Below, one piece after another: positions 51,910 to 59,976 of a stretch of DNA of 64,000 nt. Position 1 is the stretch's first letter. Each line of letters starts with the position of its first letter. This stretch comes from Suttonella indologenes (GTDB lineage: Bacteria > Pseudomonadota > Gammaproteobacteria > Cardiobacteriales > Cardiobacteriaceae), in contig NZ_UHIA01000004.1 in NCBI RefSeq assembly GCF_900460215.1, positions 938,001 through 1,002,000 on the forward strand, written 5' to 3'. The position numbers and the translations under genes were made by a program. The notes below the pieces were generated by a model. The model saw nothing but the letters and a program-made list of their open reading frames with translations. It searched no databases and was not told where the DNA came from.

Positions 51910-52189
51910 ATGATTATCAGCTTCAAACATAAAGGGCTTGAGCGCTTTTACCGCACAGGCAACACAGCAGGCATACAAGCAAAACATGCAGCCCGCATAA
52001 GCCGTATTCTTGCACGTTTAGACAGCGCAGAAACGCCCGCCGATATGAATATCGCAGGCTGGCAATTACACCCCTTAAAAGGCGATTTATTACAGCATTG
52101 GAGCGTATCAGTGAATGGCAACTGGGCGCATCACGTTTAAACTGACAAACGGCAATGCTGAAATTGTGGATTATCAAGATTACCACTAA
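51910..52189 (+). pseudogene. higB: HigB-type toxin, frameshifted
   Basis: The first frame codes 76 residues (MIISFKHKGLERFYRTGNTAGIQAKHAARI...). It ends by frameshift after VNGNW: an extra G in TGGGC (near 52124-52128) hides the normal end RITFKLTNGNAEIVDYQDYH, which is open in the other frame to TAA 52187-52189. The whole is a classical HigB RelE-superfamily mRNA interferase (the GWQLHPLKGDL block is typical). The lost C-terminus holds core strands and active-site residues, so the toxin should be inactive. Confidence 0.85.
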
Positions 52190-52198
52190 GGAAACAAC

Positions 52199-52495
52199 AT
52201 GCAGCACAATCCCCCGCACCCTGCCGAAATCATCAAAGAAGACATCTTGCCCGCATTAAACCTGAACATCACACAAGCCGCCCGACAACTAGGCATTGCC
52301 CGCATAACCCTATCGCGCCTACTCAACGGCAAAACAGGCATCACACCCGACATGGCGATAAGACTGCATCAATGGCTAGGCACAGACAGCCCCAGCCCTG
52401 AAAGCTGGCTGCACCAACAGGCAAACTATGACTTGTGGCAGGCGCTGCAAAAACCGCGCCCGCAAATACAAAGCTATCAATATCACAAAGCCTAA
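52199..52495 (+). CDS. higA: HigA-type antitoxin
   Basis: A 98-residue Xre-family antitoxin. The HigA signature start HPAEIIKEDILPALNLNITQAARQLGI is followed by the helix-turn-helix (RITLSRLLNGKTGITPDMAIRLHQWLG) and the PESWLHQQANYDLWQA tail. TAAGGA precedes the ATG, ten bases after the higB stop. The frame is intact although its toxin is broken. It may now serve only as an anti-addiction protein or a repressor. Confidence 0.9.
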   Translation: MQHNPPHPAEIIKEDILPALNLNITQAARQLGIARITLSRLLNGKTGITPDMAIRLHQWLGTDSPSPESWLHQQANYDLWQALQKPRPQIQSYQYHKA

Positions 52496-52858
52496 GAAAA
52501 CCTTACAAAGGGAAGCATGCCATCGACATTAGGAAATAGCATGCAGCGACAGCGCAGATAGAGCCGGCAACAGCAGCGACACATAGGAGGGGCGGGCTAA
52601 AACTTCAGAAGCGCCAAGCCCTAGACCGCCGCCCATTCAGACGCGTTAACGCTAACCGAGTTTTTTCATTTTTTTTGCTGAACATTTGCGCGTCTTTGTA
52701 TGAAAATCATGGAAATTGTACGAAGAAAATGCAAACCCTCGCGCGCGCGCATGAGAGCCATCAAACGCTATCGCTACCCCCCCCACACACCGTACAGAGC
52801 CGCTATTCATTGCCCCCCACCTTAATTCAGTATCATAAAACCTAGAAAGGAGAAGCAA
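52496..52858 (-). pseudogene. Possible Ash/Icd-like small phage gene remnant
   Basis: On the minus strand, 52652-52858 reads ...VAIAFDGSHARARGFAFSSYNFHDFHTKTRKCSAKKMKKLG, and an overlapping frame continues EKTRLALTRLNGRRSRAWRF. A third frame reads GGGLGLGASEVLARPSYVSLL over 52520-52630. Such wording is known to me from small Ash/Icd-like proteins of prophage and satellite regions. The pieces are in different frames with no good start, so I treat this as a remnant. The family link rests on memory. Confidence 0.3.
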
Positions 52859-52860
52859 GT

Positions 52861-53004
52861 ATGCAAAACAGCAAACAGGTATTTACAGCAGGGGCAATCA
52901 GCGCATTTAACCTATTCCCTCAAATGCCCAAGCCACAACTCACGTAGCAAGGTTGGCGCACAGATAGGGAAAACCTAGCACAAGACTGGTGGTATTTGCA
53001 ATGA
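52861..53004 (+). pseudogene. Small phage-type ORF with internal amber codon
   Basis: AAAGGAG stands before ATG 52861, which reads MQNSKQVFTAGAISAFNLF and then PQMPKPQLT, stops at TAG 52945-52947, then stays open in frame (QGWRTDRENLAQDWWYLQ) to TGA 53002-53004. The 47-codon whole looks like the small proteins that often lie near satellite primases (an S-FNLFP start, then a D-W-x-x-I-type end). The strong ribosome site suggests it was once translated. Whether the TAG is a mutation or is read through is unknown. Confidence 0.5.
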
Positions 53005-53276
53005 AAAATGAGAAAGATTGCACGTTTTTCAAGGAAAAAACGTAGGCTGACAGTTATTCTATCAGGCAGGTTTTTGGTGCAGAAAAACAAGGTTTAGCCA
53101 TTTTTTCATGCAAAAATTGATTGAAGTGCTAAATTTCATCTTATTTTATGAAAATGTTATCAAGGTTTAACACGCTCTAAATATTTTCAAAAAACCTAAT
53201 AAATTTACAAAAATCAATTTGCAATACACAATCATTTAACACAAATTAAACAATAAATTCATTAAAAATCAATTAT
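53005..53276. other. AT-rich gene-free stretch before betB
   Basis: No ORF with coding character is visible. The composition is strongly AT-rich (long A/T runs), unlike the island to the left, marking the edge between the island and the bet segment. Confidence 0.5.
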
Positions 53277-53305
53277 TTGCGTTATAGATGATTTTTTGTT
53301 ATCAT
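53277..53305 (+). promoter_or_regulatory. betB promoter
   Basis: TTGCGT (53277-53282), 17-base spacer, TATCAT (53300-53305), about 80 bases before the betB ATG, with AGGAG at the ribosome site. Confidence 0.6.
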
Positions 53306-53388
53306 GACCTATCTTTTTGGTTTCATCAACCTTTGAATAAAATTTATAAGTTTTGATGATAAATTTTTAAAAATACAGGAGTCTTGTT

Positions 53389-54906
53389 ATGCCATTGTCA
53401 TCACTACCAAACGTAGAACAAACATCGCTATACATCGGTGGAAAGTATGTATCCGCCAGCAGTGGAGAGTTTTTTGAGACGGTCAATCCTGCCACGGCAG
53501 ACACGCTTGCCAAACTGCAAAGTGCTTCAAAAGCGGACGTGGATAAAGCGGTACAAAGTGCCAAAGAAGGACAAAAAATCTGGGCAAGCATGACAGCGGT
53601 GGAGCGTTCTCGGATACTGCTAAAAGCGGTGGCAATTTTGCGTGAAGAAAATGACAAGCTGGCACGCTTGGAGACGGCTGATACAGGCAAGGCAATCAGC
53701 GAGACCGCCTATGTGGATATTGTTACAGGGGCGGATGTGTTGGAGTATTATGCAGGGCTTGCCACCGCCGTTGAAGGGGTGCAAGTGCCACTTCGCACGG
53801 GCAAAGAAGAGAGCTTTTTTTATACCCAAAGAGAACCGCTTGGCGTGGTGGCAGGGATTGGGGCGTGGAATTATCCCATTCAAATCGCCCTATGGAAATC
53901 GGCTCCTGCGTTGGCATCTGGTAATGCCATGATTTTTAAGCCAAGCGAAGTTACGCCTTTGACCGCCCTAAAACTTGCCGAGATTTATACCCAAGCTGGC
54001 GTGCCTGACGGGGTGTTTAATGTCGTGCAAGGTGGTGGTGATGTGGGGGCGTATCTGACCGAACACCCTGATATTGCCAAAATCTCATTTACAGGCTCGG
54101 TGGCAACAGGCAAAAAAGTGATGAGTCTTGCAGGAGCATCATCACTAAAAGACGTAACCATGGAGCTTGGCGGTAAGTCGCCCTTGATTGTCTGTGATGA
54201 TGCCGACATTGAGCTGGCGGCGGACGTGGCGATGATGGCAAACTTTTATAGCACAGGACAAGTGTGTACCAATGGCACACGAGTTTTTGTACCAAGTGCC
54301 AAAAAACACGCCTTTGAACAAGCTATTTTGGCACGCCTGCCCAAGGTTCGCTTGGGCGACCCAACTGATGAGACAACCAACATGGGTCCTTTGGTGAGCT
54401 TTGCCCACATGGAGCGAGTGCTTGATTATATGGAGCAGGGCAAAAAAGCAGGGGCAACGGTGCTGTTTGGTGGACGGCGTGCGGTGGCGGATGATTTTGC
54501 CGAGCATGGCGAGTCGCTGTCCAAGGGGGCGTTTGTGCTACCGACTGTCTTTACTGATTGCACCGATGAGATGAGCATTGTTACCGATGAGATTTTTGGG
54601 CCTGTCATGAGCATTTTGACTTATGATGATGAAGATGAAGCGATAGAGCGTGCCAATGACACGATTTTTGGCTTGGCAGGGGGCGTGGTTACGTCTGATT
54701 TAAATAAAGCTCATCGCATTACCCACGCCTTACAAGCGGGCATTTGCTGGGTCAATACATGGGGCGAGTCGGATGCCAAAATGCCTGTGGGTGGCTATAA
54801 GCAATCAGGCGTTGGGCGTGAAAATGGCATCATGACGCTAGAACATTATACCCAAGTTAAATCCATTCAGATAGAAATGGGTAAATTCGAGTCTATTTTT
54901 AAATAA
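53389..54906 (+). CDS. betB: Betaine aldehyde dehydrogenase
   Basis: A 505-residue NAD-dependent aldehyde dehydrogenase that oxidises betaine aldehyde to glycine betaine. Family features are GIGAWNYPIQIALWKSAPALA, SFTGSVATGKKVM, catalytic Glu in MELGGKSPLIV and catalytic Cys in GQVCTNGTRVFV. The C-terminal EIFGPVMSILTY and CWVNTWGESDAKMPVGGYKQSG are typical of BetB. It is paired with betA 190 bp downstream, but no betI repressor or betT transporter is present. Codon and word use (ACCCAAGC, GGGGCG, TTGG-poor) differ from neighbours and resemble Moraxellaceae, suggesting transfer. Confidence 0.93.
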   Translation: MPLSSLPNVEQTSLYIGGKYVSASSGEFFETVNPATADTLAKLQSASKADVDKAVQSAKEGQKIWASMTAVERSRILLKAVAILREENDKLARLETADTGKAISETAYVDIVTGADVLEYYAGLATAVEGVQVPLRTGKEESFFYTQREPLGVVAGIGAWNYPIQIALWKSAPALASGNAMIFKPSEVTPLTALKLAEIYTQAGVPDGVFNVVQGGGDVGAYLTEHPDIAKISFTGSVATGKKVMSLAGASSLKDVTMELGGKSPLIVCDDADIELAADVAMMANFYSTGQVCTNGTRVFVPSAKKHAFEQAILARLPKVRLGDPTDETTNMGPLVSFAHMERVLDYMEQGKKAGATVLFGGRRAVADDFAEHGESLSKGAFVLPTVFTDCTDEMSIVTDEIFGPVMSILTYDDEDEAIERANDTIFGLAGGVVTSDLNKAHRITHALQAGICWVNTWGESDAKMPVGGYKQSGVGRENGIMTLEHYTQVKSIQIEMGKFESIFK

Positions 54907-54967
54907 CTGGCATATCATCAAAATTTATTAACTGGCATTGTTAATTAATCATACCTTTGGGTAGATT

Positions 54968-55036
54968 TGTAGGGGCAAATCACAATTGCCCCGTGTTAAA
55001 ATGTTGATTTTTGGGCGAATGTAATTCGCCCCTACA
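54968..55036. repeat. Moraxella-like palindromic intergenic repeat
   Basis: Ends TGTAGGGGCAAAT (54968-54980) and AATTCGCCCCTACA (to 55036) are inverted copies. Inside are two smaller palindromes, GGGGCAAAT/ATTGCCCC and GGGCGAAT/ATTCGCCC. From memory, such TGTAGGGGCGAATT units are common between genes in Moraxella. It may also act as a hairpin between betB and betA. Confidence 0.7.
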
Positions 55037-55096
55037 TGTCCAAATTTTAAAATATATCTTTATTAAACAATACCTATTAACTTAAAGGAAAAACTT

Positions 55097-56809
55097 ATGA
55101 CAGAATATGACTATATTATCATCGGTGCAGGTTCGGCAGGTAATGTGCTTGCCACACGTCTGACAGAAGACAGCGATGTGAGCGTGCTACTTTTGGAAGC
55201 AGGTGGCCCTGACTATCGTTTGGATTTTCGTACGCAAATGCCAGCGGCACTGGCATACCCCTTGCAAGGCAAACGCTACAACTGGGCGTATTTGACCGAC
55301 CCTGAGCCTTATATGAATAATCGCCGTATGGAGTGCGGACGTGGTAAGGGGCTTGGCGGTTCATCGCTTATCAATGGTATGTGCTACATTCGTGGCAATG
55401 CCATGGATTTGGACAATTGGGCAAAAATGGACGGACTAGAAGACTGGACGTATGCCGACTGCTTGCCTTATTATAAAAAATCAGAAACCCGTGATGTGGG
55501 CGAAAACGACTATCACGGTGGCACAGGTCCTGTGAGCGTAGCGACTTCACAGCGTGGCACGGCAATTGGTAGTAGTGTGCTGTTTAATGCCATGGTAGAG
55601 GCAGGCGTGCAAGCAGGTTATCCACGCACCGATGATTTGAACGGCTATCAGCAAGAAGGTTTTGGACCTATGGACAGAACGGTTACACCAAAAGGACGCC
55701 GTTCTAGCACGGCTCGGGGTTATCTGGACATGGCAAAATCACGCCCCAATCTTACCATAAAAACCCATGCCGTAACCGACAAAATCCTATTTTCAGGTAA
55801 GCGTGCCATTGGCGTGCAGTATTTACAAGGCAACGACACAAACCCCACAACCGTCCACGTCAAACGAGAAGTGATACTCTCAGCAGGAGCGATTGCGTCT
55901 CCGCAGATTTTACAGCGTTCGGGCGTTGGGGCAAAAAGTTTGCTTGATGAATTTAAAATCCCTGTCATGCATGACTTACCAGGGGTGGGCGAGAACTTGC
56001 AAGACCATTTGGAGATGTATCTGCAATACGAATGCAAGAAACCCGTATCGCTGTATCCTGCCCTAAAATGGTACAATCAACCTGCCATTGGGGCAGAGTG
56101 GCTGTTCTTGGGAACGGGCATTGGGGCAAGCAATCAGTTTGAGGCAGGGGGCTTTATCCGTACCCGTCCTGAATTTGAATGGCCAAATATTCAGTATCAC
56201 TTTTTGCCAGTTGCCATTAACTACAACGGCTCAAATGCCGTAGAAGAGCATGGTTTTCAGGCACACGTTGGCTCCATGCGTTCGCCGTCTCGTGGGCGTA
56301 TCCGCCTAAAATCGCTAAACCCCCACGAACACCCAAGCATTTTGTTTAATTATATGTCGCACGAGCAAGACTGGCAGGAGTTTAGAGACGGTATTCGTAT
56401 CACGCGTGAGATTATGCACCAGCCTGCTTTGGATGAGTACCGTGGGCGTGAGATTAGCCCAAGTCGTAACGCTCAAACCGATGCCGAGCTTGATGAATTT
56501 GTGCGTAATCATGCCGAGACTGCTTATCATCCGTCTTGTAGCTGTAAAATGGGCATGGACGATATGGCGGTGGTGGACGGACAGGGGCGTGTGCATGGCT
56601 TAGAGGGCTTGCGTGTCGTTGATGCGTCTATCATGCCCCTTATCATCACAGGCAACCTAAATGCCACCACCATTATGATGGCAGAAAAAATCGCCGATGT
56701 CATGCGTGGGCAAAAATTGCCAAAATCAACGGCAGGTTACTACAAAGCCGACCCTAATGTGCTAAGACAAGAGCCTGTACGAGCGTTTGACCCGAGTACG
56801 ATGCTTTAA
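55097..56809 (+). CDS. betA: Choline dehydrogenase
   Basis: A 570-residue FAD-dependent GMC oxidoreductase at the inner membrane. It oxidises choline to betaine aldehyde. The FAD-binding GAGSAGNVLATRLTED (residues 12-27), GRGKGLGGSSLINGMCYIRG (GMC signature 1), GAIASPQILQRSGVG (signature 2) and the C-terminal SCKMGMDDMAVVDGQGRVHG block are complete. Together with BetB it makes the osmoprotectant glycine betaine. As with betB, base and word use point to a Moraxella/Psychrobacter-like source. A good terminator follows. Confidence 0.94.
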   Translation: MTEYDYIIIGAGSAGNVLATRLTEDSDVSVLLLEAGGPDYRLDFRTQMPAALAYPLQGKRYNWAYLTDPEPYMNNRRMECGRGKGLGGSSLINGMCYIRGNAMDLDNWAKMDGLEDWTYADCLPYYKKSETRDVGENDYHGGTGPVSVATSQRGTAIGSSVLFNAMVEAGVQAGYPRTDDLNGYQQEGFGPMDRTVTPKGRRSSTARGYLDMAKSRPNLTIKTHAVTDKILFSGKRAIGVQYLQGNDTNPTTVHVKREVILSAGAIASPQILQRSGVGAKSLLDEFKIPVMHDLPGVGENLQDHLEMYLQYECKKPVSLYPALKWYNQPAIGAEWLFLGTGIGASNQFEAGGFIRTRPEFEWPNIQYHFLPVAINYNGSNAVEEHGFQAHVGSMRSPSRGRIRLKSLNPHEHPSILFNYMSHEQDWQEFRDGIRITREIMHQPALDEYRGREISPSRNAQTDAELDEFVRNHAETAYHPSCSCKMGMDDMAVVDGQGRVHGLEGLRVVDASIMPLIITGNLNATTIMMAEKIADVMRGQKLPKSTAGYYKADPNVLRQEPVRAFDPSTML

Positions 56810-56820
56810 GGGTTTATTAT

Positions 56821-56846
56821 AAAGGGCGGATTTATTCGCCCTTTTT
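56821..56846 (+). terminator. Terminator after betA
   Basis: AAAGGGCG (56821-56828) pairs with CGCCCTTT (56837-56844), followed by T run. Confidence 0.85.
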
Positions 56847-56876
56847 GTTTTGTATTTTTCATTGCAAAATACAAAT

Positions 56877-57110
56877 TATACTCAATTCATAACAAATGCG
56901 AACATTATATTTTTAACCTTAGCTTAGACGTTTATGCCAGAAAGCACTCACATGACAAATTTTGTTGGATATAAATATCTAATCTACTGATTTATAAAGA
57001 AGTAGATCGGATTCTTAAATCCGACAAATTTATATTTTAAGTAATGTCGGATACAAGTATCCGATCTATCCAATTGAAAAATGATTAATTTTTGCCATGA
57101 ATTGACTATA
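56877..57110. repeat. 234-bp TA-flanked miniature element
   Basis: Ends TATACTCAATTCA and TGAATTGACTATA (one mismatch) are the same as those of 8345-8449. The inside is longer and contains inverted GATCGGATTCTTAAATCCGAC and GTCGGATACAAGTATCCGAT type palindromes (about 57003-57067). No gene. Confidence 0.6.
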
Positions 57111-57161
57111 AATGAGGGTTCTGTCTTCAGCTTCAAATGCCGCTAACTGCTTAAGAAATAA

Positions 57162-57270
57162 TATAGTCGGAGAAGTGAAAAAGTAGTACAAGGCGGCGAG
57201 CCGCAGACAGTACAAGAGCGTACGGCAAGGCTCGCCAACGCCGTAATACTTTTTCAATTCTTTGACTATA
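57162..57270. repeat. Correia-like miniature element, best-preserved copy (109 bp)
   Basis: TATAGTCGGAGAAGTG... to ...CAATTCTTTGACTATA with about 28-bp inverted ends. The interior GCCGCAGACAGTACAAGAGC and GTACGGCAAGGCTCGCC is the reverse complement of 8128-8236 with very few changes. Its right end touches the IS630 remnant region. Confidence 0.88.
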
Positions 57271-57302
57271 GGCGCTGTTGTTTGTCTGCTTTCGGATGTG
57301 AA

Positions 57303-57616
57303 TTAAGGTCTTTTTTTTCGAGTAATGCCGACACGTTTTAATGCTATGGCAATAGCTCTGTCGCTACAGTTAAAGCGTCTTGCCCGTTCATAGCACGTTC
57401 ATAGCAATAGTCATCAGGATAAGCTTGGACGTCAGCCATTAAAGCTTCAGCATCGATTTTTGCCGGTTTGCGTTCGTACTTCTTGCGTTCTATGCTTTTC
57501 TTCCAACGTTGAATAGTTGTTGCGCTGAGTCGATATTCTTCAACAAGCTTTCTGTAGCTATGACCTGATGCCAGCTTGTCTAATATCATTTGTCTGTAAT
57601 CTTTTGAGTATGCCAT
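57303..57616 (-). pseudogene. IS630-family transposase orfA remnant
   Basis: Starts MAYSKDYRQMILDKLASGHS, then a helix-turn-helix (VEEYRLSATTIQRWKKSIER) typical of the IS630 transposase N-terminal domain. After CYER a tandem 11-bp duplication (two TATGAACG words eleven bases apart, near 57383-57404) shifts the frame, so the visible product ends ELLP at 57344. In the original frame the sequence continues ARRFNCSDRAIAIALKRVGITRKKRP to a stop at 57303. The whole catalytic DDE half is missing. Confidence 0.85.
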
Positions 57617-57653
57617 AAGTTTTAGTGAACCCTTTTTGGATTCCTTGACTATA
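57617..57653 (-). mobile_element. IS630 terminal inverted repeat and leader
   Basis: On the minus strand TATAGTCAAGGAATCC begins at 57653 and continues AAAAAGGGTTCACT into the transposase start. The opening words TATAGTCAA.GAAT..AAAAAG match the ends of the 109-bp miniature elements. The opposite IS end is not present. Confidence 0.7.
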
Positions 57654-57766
57654 TTTTCGATTTCTTTAGCCCTAAGGAAAAATTCAGCTTGTTTTTATTT
57701 TGACTCTGATCTGGCAAAGTTATTCTATTAGGTCAGCGTTTTTTGAAACAAAGCGATTTTTATTGT

Positions 57767-58936
57767 TCAAGCTTTAAATGCTTCGTTTGTTTGATAACGG
57801 CGTTCGTCTTTTTCAATGCCGGCAAGGCGGAATTTGCCGCGGCTTTGCGGGGCTAAGGCAAGGTTTTCTTTGCTGCCGTAGTCTTGGCGCTTCCAAAAGT
57901 CTTCGTATTCGCCAAGGCTGAGGGCGCTGCGTTGCACAAGCAGGGCGGCATGGTTTTCTTTGCGACGTTGGCTAAGATAGCTTTCTTGAACACGCAGGGC
58001 GAAATATTCGGCGACGCATCCTGAGCCGTAGCTCAACATGCCGACGAGTTCGCCGCTTAAATCGTCGCGGTGGTCAAGAGCGGAGCAGAGGCTGAGGTAA
58101 AGCGCGGCGGTATAGCTGTTGCCGATTTCGCGGTTGTAGATCATGCCGGCGGCGATTTTGCTGTTGTCTTGCGCGCAGTTATTGCTTTTGCATAGGCGTT
58201 GGTGGGTTTTGATGCCCATTTTGCTGAAGGGCAGGTGGTAGCAGTATTGGGCAAAGTCGGAAAATGCCGCGCCGCCTTGTGCTTGATAGTCTTGCCACGC
58301 TTTTTCTGCCGCTTGCATGTAAATCATGGTAGATAGTTTGCCGTCCACTAATGGGGTATTGCGGTGATTGGGGCGCCAGAAGTCCATGACGTCTTGGGTG
58401 TAACAGCCGGCAGGTCCTTCTAATGCGGCGATGCGTGGGTTTGCGCTGATGAGCATGGCAACAGCGGCACTGCCTTGTGTGGCTTCGGCGGCGCCGTGCA
58501 TGTCGTAGCGCGCGATGTCGCTGGCAATCAGCAGAACTTTGCGCTCGGGATGGCTGGCGACGTAGGCACAGGCCATTTGCAGTCCTGCGGTGGCACTGTA
58601 GCAGGCTTGTTTGAGTTCTACGGCGCGGCAGTTGGGACGCAGTCCGAGCAGGGCGTGTACATAGACGGCGGCGGCTTTGGATTGGTCGATGCCGCTTTCG
58701 GTGGCGAGAAAGATGCTGTCGATGGCGGCGATATCTTCCGCGTTTAGTATGCCGGCAGCAGCATTGGCGGCAAGGGTAACGCAGTCTTCGTCATGACTGG
58801 GGACGGCAAAGCGGTCTTGCCCGATGCCTTGATGATATTTTTGCGGGTCTATACCGTCTCGTTCGGCGAGTGTGGCAAGCGCTAAATAATAGGCGGGGGT
58901 GTAGAAGGCGATTTTATCGATTCCTATTGCTGTCAT
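57767..58936 (-). CDS. mvaS: Hydroxymethylglutaryl-CoA synthase
   Basis: A 389-residue cytoplasmic enzyme condensing acetyl-CoA with acetoacetyl-CoA to HMG-CoA, the first committed step of the mevalonate route. Catalytic residues are Glu80 in ATESGID, Cys112 in ELKQACYSATAG and the His in YCYHLPFSKMG. SYGSGCVAEYF near the C-terminus is also diagnostic. The start is ATG 58936 (MTAIGIDKIAFYTP), two bases after the idi stop; the open frame above it overlaps the idi gene and is not used. Length equals bacterial MvaS (about 390). Confidence 0.95.
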   Translation of the reverse strand: MTAIGIDKIAFYTPAYYLALATLAERDGIDPQKYHQGIGQDRFAVPSHDEDCVTLAANAAAGILNAEDIAAIDSIFLATESGIDQSKAAAVYVHALLGLRPNCRAVELKQACYSATAGLQMACAYVASHPERKVLLIASDIARYDMHGAAEATQGSAAVAMLISANPRIAALEGPAGCYTQDVMDFWRPNHRNTPLVDGKLSTMIYMQAAEKAWQDYQAQGGAAFSDFAQYCYHLPFSKMGIKTHQRLCKSNNCAQDNSKIAAGMIYNREIGNSYTAALYLSLCSALDHRDDLSGELVGMLSYGSGCVAEYFALRVQESYLSQRRKENHAALLVQRSALSLGEYEDFWKRQDYGSKENLALAPQSRGKFRLAGIEKDERRYQTNEAFKA

Positions 58937-58938
58937 GT

Positions 58939-59976
58939 TTAGTCCTGAAGGAAGTATTGCCATTGTCCGCGCAATTGTTGCTGATTTTTGCATCCGAGCA
59001 AAAAGAGGGCGGTTCGGTATTGCTGCTGTAGTTGTTGAATTTGGGCGATGACGGCTTCTGCGCTTTCTTGGGCGGCAGCTAAGAAGGGCGCGGCGATGCC
59101 GCATAGTTGCGCGCCTAGGATGATGGATTTTGCCATGTCGATGCCGTTGCGAATGCCGCCGCTGGCGATGAAGAATTGTTCCGGATGGTGTTGATAGGCT
59201 TGTTTGAGTGCGCCTGCCATCGGCAATCCCCAATCTTGGAAAATGAGCCCGAGAGTGTCTTGATGATTGCGGCGGCGGTGGTATTCGATGCGGCTCCACG
59301 AGGTGCCGCCGCGCCCTGCGATGTCGAAGTAACGGATACCGGCTTTAATGCCTAATGCGATGTCGGCAAGGCTGAGCCCACAGCCGACTTCTTTAAGCAG
59401 CACAAGGACGTTCAGATCGCGGTTGATTTGCGCGATTTTATCGCTGAGGTTGCTGAAATCGGTGTCGCCTTCGGGTTGAATGGCTTCTTGCAAGGGATTA
59501 AGGTGCAGATAGAGCCCGTCGGCGGAGAGGATTTCTACCGCTTGCTGGCATTCGCGGATGCCGAAATCGTAATTGAGTTGTACGGCGCCCAGATTGCCAA
59601 TGAGGACGGTATTAGGGGCATATTCGCGCAAATCAAAACTGGCTTGGGCGCCTTTTTCGCGCATCATGACGCGCTGCGAGCCGACCGCCATCGCTACTTG
59701 GCAGGCTTCTGCCGCTTGGGCGAGGTTGCGATTAATGCGGCATATCAGTTCGTCATCGCCGCCGGTCATGGAGGAGATAATCAGCGGAAATGATAGGGTT
59801 TTGCCGAGAAAATTTACCCGTGTATCGATGTCGTCTAAGGCGATTTCGGGTAGGGCGCGGTGTTGCAGATGGTAGCGGTCGAGTCCGTTTTGACTGCGTT
59901 CGATGTCTTGGTCGTCGGCGATAATGTCGAGATGTTCGCGTTTGCGTTGATTGATACGCGCAAATTGTTCTTTCAT
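58939..59976 (-). CDS. fni: Isopentenyl-diphosphate isomerase, type 2 (FMN)
   Basis: A 345-residue FMN- and NAD(P)H-dependent enzyme interconverting IPP and DMAPP. The type 2 marks are RKREHLDI near the N-terminus, FPLIISSMTGG, MAVGSQRVM, LHLNPLQEAIQPEGDTDF, VLLKEVGCGLS, DIAGRGGTSWSRIE and the phosphate-binding IASGGIRNGIDMAKSIILGA. The start is ATG 59976 (MKEQFARINQRK), overlapping the mvaA stop as ATGA; the upstream extension lies in mvaA. Its location inside a mevalonate operon fits its role. Confidence 0.95.
   Translation of the reverse strand: MKEQFARINQRKREHLDIIADDQDIERSQNGLDRYHLQHRALPEIALDDIDTRVNFLGKTLSFPLIISSMTGGDDELICRINRNLAQAAEACQVAMAVGSQRVMMREKGAQASFDLREYAPNTVLIGNLGAVQLNYDFGIRECQQAVEILSADGLYLHLNPLQEAIQPEGDTDFSNLSDKIAQINRDLNVLVLLKEVGCGLSLADIALGIKAGIRYFDIAGRGGTSWSRIEYHRRRNHQDTLGLIFQDWGLPMAGALKQAYQHHPEQFFIASGGIRNGIDMAKSIILGAQLCGIAAPFLAAAQESAEAVIAQIQQLQQQYRTALFLLGCKNQQQLRGQWQYFLQD

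Noticed and set aside
57066..57257. 63-codon minus-strand ORF
   Set aside because: It runs across two miniature elements and has no coding character.
58937..59299. 121-residue N-terminal extension of HMG-CoA synthase
   Set aside because: It is Arg/Ser-rich out-of-frame sequence of the isomerase gene; the true start is ATG 58936.
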